Below, in pieces: positions 6,948 through 10,599 of a stretch of DNA of 10,599 nt (within the stretch, counting starts at the first letter, position 1; each line of letters begins with the position of its first letter). The translations under genes and the position numbers were made by a program. The stretch lies in assembly GCA_903832075.1 (NCBI GenBank), contig CAILAF010000184.1:1-10599 (forward strand), in the 5' to 3' direction. The stretch comes from an uncultured Chitinophagaceae bacterium. GTDB taxonomy: Bacteria; Bacteroidota; Bacteroidia; Chitinophagales; Chitinophagaceae. Below the pieces are notes generated by a model. That model did no database searches, was not told where the DNA came from, and saw only the letters and a list, made by a program, of their open reading frames with translations.

Positions 6948-9401
6948 TTATGATTTAATAAAAGTGATATGCCATTTTACTTTATCGCTATGACGCGCTT
7001 CTTGTTTCTTTAAAAACAATACTGTAAAATATTTTCCTGCAGCCCAAGTATCAATAAAGTTGTCGTAATATTTACTGCCGGGATTACCACTTTGTCCGCC
7101 CGGATAAACAGCATACGCTTCAATATTATCGGTTAAATGAACAATCATTCTCCAACTTGGTCCGTGATTATTTGTTGTAGCATTTATGCAAGGAACACCG
7201 CCGCCAATAGGCAAATGCAATCTGCTTAATGCAGGTACTTTACTTAAATGATCTACATGTGTATCTTTATATTTTGCCCATTCAAAATTTCCTTTCTTTT
7301 CTAATTCAGCAAAAGTTTTTGCAGATTTTCTGAATGAAAATAAAATTCTGTTGGCAACATCTTCAATTTGATTGGTATTGATATCATCCGAAAATTTATA
7401 TACACTATCTCTTAATAATGCTTCCACTAAAAACGATTCGTTTGGCCATGGCATTGGTAATTTAGTTTTTGCATATTCATCTTTCCATATTGATGTTTCT
7501 AAACTATCCCACCAAATATTAAAAACTATCGGACCTTTTTCACCAATATCATTTTTTAAATCCCAATCTTTTAAAATAGATAAATACTTTTTTTCATCTC
7601 CATTTAAATTTGTTGTATCCAAATATTTTAATAACACAGGTCTTGCATTTTCGGCAAATACATTATAATTATCTGTTTGCAAATGCTGCATATCTTCCGC
7701 AGTAATGTTATTCATTGCAGCTAATTTTCGGTTGATGATAAACCCACGATAAGTTGGAAAATTATTTGCTCTTCCTAAATAATATGGATAAGAATCATCA
7801 ACAGCTTTTTGATTGGCACTGCTAACAAAACCTCTCGCAGGATTTAGTATTTGCGGATTTTCTTTTGTTGGAATAAATCCTTGCCACATAAAACTTGAAT
7901 CAAAGCCCGGCATTGCAAAATCTCCTTGCTGATTCCATCTTGCAACAAATTTTCCTTGTTGACGAATAGCTACATCACCTGTCTTTGATGCAAATACAAA
8001 ATTTTGTCCTGGACATTGAAACGTTGAAATAGCATCAACATAATCAACATAATTTTTTGAACGATCTAATTTATAAAAAGTAAGCAACTCATTACTTGCA
8101 TCATGCGCTGTCCATCTTACTGCGTAATATTTATCAGAACTATCGGCAGCTTTATAATGTTGATCATACATCACCGGACCAAATACAGTCATGGCAATAT
8201 TTTCCACATCATCTGCTTTGCCTTTTATTTTAATTATTTCTTTCCTAAACTCAGATTGTTTCCATGCACCATTAAACCAATACTCTTGCATTGAAGTATC
8301 TTTAAATTTTATTTCATAATAATCTTTTACATCTCTTCCTGCATTAGTTACCCCCCATGCAATGCTGTCATTAAAACCAATAATAACAGTTGGTGCACCG
8401 GGAAATGAAACACCATAACTATTATGTGTTGGTGTTGTTATTTGAATTTCGTACCACAACGATGGTAAGTTTAAACCTAAATGCGGATCGTTACATAAAA
8501 TTGGTCGACCGCTTTTTGTTTTACTTCCGGCAACAGCCCAGTTATTGCTACCATTATTTTTATTTGGTTCGTTTGGTAATGTTGTTGTGAAAGAATCTTT
8601 ATGATTGAAATAAATTGAATCAATATTTGCGGGAGCTTTTGGAATAATGCTTGGTTTTTCAAATACTGTTCCTCGCGGTATGATTGGATCTAAAGTATCT
8701 TGTTGGTTAGGAAATAATTTCATGTAATCTGCATAACCAAAAACATTTTTCGCATTCGTGTAAACAATATCATTACCCTGACCCGATAAATCATAACTCA
8801 TGAACTTCAGGAACAGTGCAGTTTTCAGGTTAGTCCATTGTTCGGGTTTATAATCCAATAATTTATATTCAAAAGGAATATCTTTTTCTTTTAAAGAAGC
8901 GATATAAGCATTTACACCTTCGGTATATGCATCACATGCTTCTTTAGTTGCTGCATCTGCTTCTACAGCTTTTATTGATTGTTCTGCACCATACACCATT
9001 CCTAATCTTCTAAAAAATTTATCGGTCTTCAACATATTATCTCCTAATATTTCACTTAATCTTCCAGCAGCTGCATAAGTTTGAAATTCCATTTGCCATA
9101 AACGAAATTTTGCATGTAAATAACCTTGAATGAAATAAGCATCTGCATCATTCTCAGCATAAATATGTGGCACTAATCTTTCATCAAAATAGACTTCTGT
9201 ATTTGCTTTAACACCTTTTATTTTAATATCTTCATTGAATGAAACATTTGCTGGCTCTGCATTTTGCCAGAATCCCTGTTGCGGCGATAAAAAATATCCA
9301 AGTCGCGGTGTTTTTGAAGCACCAACCGGAATTTGAATATTTAATACATAAATTAATGCAATCGTAACAATGGCAGAGAGTGCTGGCGGAACAAAACGCA
9401 T
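6948..9401 (-). CDS. Penicillin acylase family protein (Ntn hydrolase, periplasmic amidase)
   Basis: The 817-residue precursor belongs to the penicillin G acylase / AHL acylase family, which cleaves itself and then hydrolyses amide bonds of acylated substrates. Residues 5-22 form a signal peptide or membrane anchor, placing it in the periplasm. The alpha part shows VPHIYAENDADAYFIQGYLHA (77-97), RLWQMEFQ (100-107) and GRLSEILG (113-120). The nucleophile is Ser285 in GSNNWAVAG, which becomes the N-terminus of the beta chain after processing. NDPHLGLNLPSLWYE (304-318) follows. Asn530 (SSANQ) and Arg552 (YRGFIINR) sit at spacings that fit the oxyanion Asn and active-site Arg of penicillin G acylase (beta 241 and 263). 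The C-terminus carries the family signature PGGQSGNPGS. All key residues are present, so it should be active; the substrate (lactam, lactone signal or other acyl amide) cannot be told. Confidence 0.94.
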   Translation of the reverse strand: MRFVPPALSAIVTIALIYVLNIQIPVGASKTPRLGYFLSPQQGFWQNAEPANVSFNEDIKIKGVKANTEVYFDERLVPHIYAENDADAYFIQGYLHAKFRLWQMEFQTYAAAGRLSEILGDNMLKTDKFFRRLGMVYGAEQSIKAVEADAATKEACDAYTEGVNAYIASLKEKDIPFEYKLLDYKPEQWTNLKTALFLKFMSYDLSGQGNDIVYTNAKNVFGYADYMKLFPNQQDTLDPIIPRGTVFEKPSIIPKAPANIDSIYFNHKDSFTTTLPNEPNKNNGSNNWAVAGSKTKSGRPILCNDPHLGLNLPSLWYEIQITTPTHNSYGVSFPGAPTVIIGFNDSIAWGVTNAGRDVKDYYEIKFKDTSMQEYWFNGAWKQSEFRKEIIKIKGKADDVENIAMTVFGPVMYDQHYKAADSSDKYYAVRWTAHDASNELLTFYKLDRSKNYVDYVDAISTFQCPGQNFVFASKTGDVAIRQQGKFVARWNQQGDFAMPGFDSSFMWQGFIPTKENPQILNPARGFVSSANQKAVDDSYPYYLGRANNFPTYRGFIINRKLAAMNNITAEDMQHLQTDNYNVFAENARPVLLKYLDTTNLNGDEKKYLSILKDWDLKNDIGEKGPIVFNIWWDSLETSIWKDEYAKTKLPMPWPNESFLVEALLRDSVYKFSDDINTNQIEDVANRILFSFRKSAKTFAELEKKGNFEWAKYKDTHVDHLSKVPALSRLHLPIGGGVPCINATTNNHGPSWRMIVHLTDNIEAYAVYPGGQSGNPGSKYYDNFIDTWAAGKYFTVLFLKKQEARHSDKVKWHITFIKS

Positions 9402-9554
9402 AAAAGAAATTTAGACAATGAAAATAAGAAATATTATGAAACAAACAGTAGTAATTCTGCTCATCGTCTGTTGCGTCGCACACTTCAACTTTTATTTATT
9501 CATCATCTTTTAAAAAGATTATTTTACATCATAAATTAAATAATCAGAAAAAAA
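9402..9554. promoter_or_regulatory. Divergent spacer between acylase and nucleosidase genes
   Basis: This 153-base AT-rich gap must contain the promoters for both divergent genes. On the plus strand TTATTTTAC around 9519-9527 is a loose TAnnTTTG-like match about 28 bases before the nucleosidase ATG. I found no well-matched box on the acylase side. A 15-base palindrome at 9505-9519 is listed separately. Confidence 0.35.
9505..9519. repeat. 15-base palindrome in the divergent spacer
   Basis: ATCTTTT (9505-9511) and AAAAGAT (9513-9519) are perfect complementary arms around a single A. With a one-base centre it cannot form a good hairpin, so a binding site for a dimeric regulator is more plausible than a terminator. 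It overlaps the place where a promoter for the nucleosidase gene would lie, 36 bases before its ATG. The sequence is simple and AT-rich, so chance is a real alternative. Confidence 0.35.
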
Positions 9555-10403
9555 ATGAGAAAAATATTCTTCATCTGTTTTGCATCGTTCACATTTCATT
9601 ATTCTAATGCACAAGGATTATTAGCAAAACAAGAATCAGATAATAATTATTTCCCTGTTAAAGCAAACAATATAATTGCCATCATTGGCGCATTTGAAAC
9701 AGAAGTTGAGCTTTTAAAAAATAAAATTGAAAACAAAAAAGAACAAATAATTGAAGGCATTCACTTTTATTCAGGAACATTAAATGCAAAACAAATTGTT
9801 CTTACACGTGCAGGCATTGGTAAAGTAAATGCAGCTATTACTACAACATTGTTATTAGAACATTTTCATCCGAAAGCAATTTTGTTTAGTGGCATTGCAG
9901 GTGCAATGAATCCAGCTTTACAACCCGGAGATATTGTTGTTGCTAAGCAAATGGCTTATCACGATTATGGAAGAATTAGTCCGAATGGTTTTGAAAAATG
10001 GGGAACATTAAATCCTTATAACTTTTCAAGAAACCCGATTTATTTTCCATGCGATTCTAATTTAATTGTAACCGCACAAGAAGCTGCAAAAAAAATTACG
10101 TTTCAAAATATTGATCAACATAAGCCGCAAATATTTTTTGGAACCATTATTACCGGCGATGTTTTTTTAGCCGATTCAAAAAAGAATAAAGCATTAAGAA
10201 CTGATTTTAATGCCGATGCAACTGAAATGGAAGGTGCGGCAATTGCACAAATTTGCTATCAACAAAAAGTTCCATTTATAATTATCCGTTCATTATCTGA
10301 TTCGGCGAATGACAGTGCCACATTGGATTTCGTGAAGTATGGGAAATTAGCAGCTGAAAATTCTGCGCAATTAGTTTTGGAAATTTTGTTGTTGATGAAA
10401 TAA
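9555..10403 (+). CDS. 5'-methylthioadenosine/S-adenosylhomocysteine nucleosidase-like protein with signal peptide
   Basis: The 282-residue protein is a nucleoside phosphorylase-fold enzyme closest in pattern to E. coli MTA/SAH nucleosidase (Pfs/MtnN, 232 residues), which cleaves adenine from methylthioadenosine, SAH and 5'-deoxyadenosine. The catalytic set is complete: Glu50 in IIGAFETEVELL (E. coli Glu12), Glu226 in ATEMEGAAIA (Glu174) and Asp249 in IRSLSDSAN (Asp197). Glycine loops AGIGKVNAA (86-94) and FSGIAGAMNP (111-120) and the GDIVVA segment are also conserved. What differs is about 38 extra N-terminal residues: MRKIFFICFASFTFHYSNAQ is a typical Bacteroidota signal peptide with probable cleavage near NAQ, followed by a polar linker. 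No lipobox is seen, so a soluble periplasmic or secreted enzyme is predicted. Two short insertions also occur (about 137-160 and 182-192). Substrate assignment is by homology only. Confidence 0.9.
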   Translation: MRKIFFICFASFTFHYSNAQGLLAKQESDNNYFPVKANNIIAIIGAFETEVELLKNKIENKKEQIIEGIHFYSGTLNAKQIVLTRAGIGKVNAAITTTLLLEHFHPKAILFSGIAGAMNPALQPGDIVVAKQMAYHDYGRISPNGFEKWGTLNPYNFSRNPIYFPCDSNLIVTAQEAAKKITFQNIDQHKPQIFFGTIITGDVFLADSKKNKALRTDFNADATEMEGAAIAQICYQQKVPFIIIRSLSDSANDSATLDFVKYGKLAAENSAQLVLEILLLMK

Positions 10404-10599
10404 TCATTTCGAAAAATATTCTATCTCATTTCCAAAATCTAAATAAGCATTTTGTTGTTTCAGCAATTTTGTTTTCTCTAAATAAGAATGCAAAAACTTT
10501 TTGTGTTGCGATGTATTTGGATTAAACGGCTTGTGTTTAAATGCTAAATTAATTTCAGCAATATGTTTCATTAAAGTTCGTGTTTCATCATTCATGCAC
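10404..10599 (-). CDS. Unrecognised protein, C-terminal end at window edge
   Basis: The minus-strand frame ending in TGA at 10406-10404 stays open to the right edge. An ATG lies at 10593-10595, giving a 63-residue product, but the frame continues upstream of it with a TGC codon, and no promoter or ribosome site can be seen. The true start is therefore probably outside the window, and this is likely the tail of a longer protein. The visible part is polar and helical: ETRTLMKHIAEINLAFKH, a middle NPNTSQHKKFLHSYLEKTKLLKQQN, and the end FGNEIEYFSK. There is no membrane segment and no motif I recognise. Its stop codon directly abuts the stop of the convergent nucleosidase gene, with no base between them. 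Confidence 0.5.
   Translation of the reverse strand, partial: CMNDETRTLMKHIAEINLAFKHKPFNPNTSQHKKFLHSYLEKTKLLKQQNAYLDFGNEIEYFSK

Noticed and set aside
8390..8662. Open frames on both strands inside the acylase gene
   Set aside because: They overlap the conserved Ser285 region in the acylase frame and are not plausible proteins.
9232..9483. Minus-strand 83-codon frame overlapping the acylase start
   Set aside because: It is out of frame with the acylase N-terminus over most of its length. Its product is rich in Cys and Phe with no recognisable pattern, so it is a shadow.
1..10599. CRISPR array, insertion sequence, tRNA, phage or defence island
   Set aside because: I saw no regularly spaced repeats, no transposase, integrase or nuclease-like protein, no cloverleaf-like sequence, and no abrupt change in composition.

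Overview
The window looks like a piece of a low-GC (roughly one-third G+C by eye) chromosome from the Bacteroidota, most likely the Chitinophagaceae or a close relative. The reasons are a TonB-dependent receptor and a DUF5686 protein that both carry an N-terminal carboxypeptidase-regulatory-like domain, signal peptides ending in -AQ, almost no purine-rich Shine-Dalgarno sites, and a few AT-rich TAnnTTTG-like boxes before starts. The family assignment rests on protein flavour and is an inference.

Layout from left to right. Bases 1-1367 (minus) hold the first 455 codons of a TonB-dependent outer-membrane receptor that runs off the left edge. A 147-base divergent spacer separates it from purC (1515-2441, plus), the SAICAR synthase of purine synthesis. 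purC converges on trhO (2436-3485, minus), a rhodanese-type tRNA uridine-34 hydroxylase. A 177-base spacer with two small hairpins precedes an unrecognised 140-residue gene (3663-4085, plus). That gene converges on a minus-strand block: a penicillin-acylase-family Ntn hydrolase (6948-9401), a 115-residue four-helix membrane protein (6590-6937), and a DUF5686 outer-membrane protein (4082-6529). Across a 153-base divergent spacer lies a nucleosidase of the MTA/SAH family with an apparent signal peptide (9555-10403, plus). The 3' end of another unrecognised gene (10404-10599, minus) abuts it at the right edge.

The genes do not form one pathway. Purine synthesis and tRNA modification are housekeeping functions. 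The receptor, acylase, DUF5686 protein and exported nucleosidase all appear to act in the cell envelope. The acylase and small membrane protein are close enough (10 bases) to be one transcript, perhaps continuing into the DUF5686 gene after 60 bases.

I saw no RNA genes, insertion sequences, CRISPR array, phage genes or defence system. No gap between genes exceeds 300 bases. The most notable points are the nucleosidase with a signal peptide, and the fact that all three convergent gene pairs have overlapping or abutting stop codons. I found no convincing evidence of a wholly new multi-gene system.
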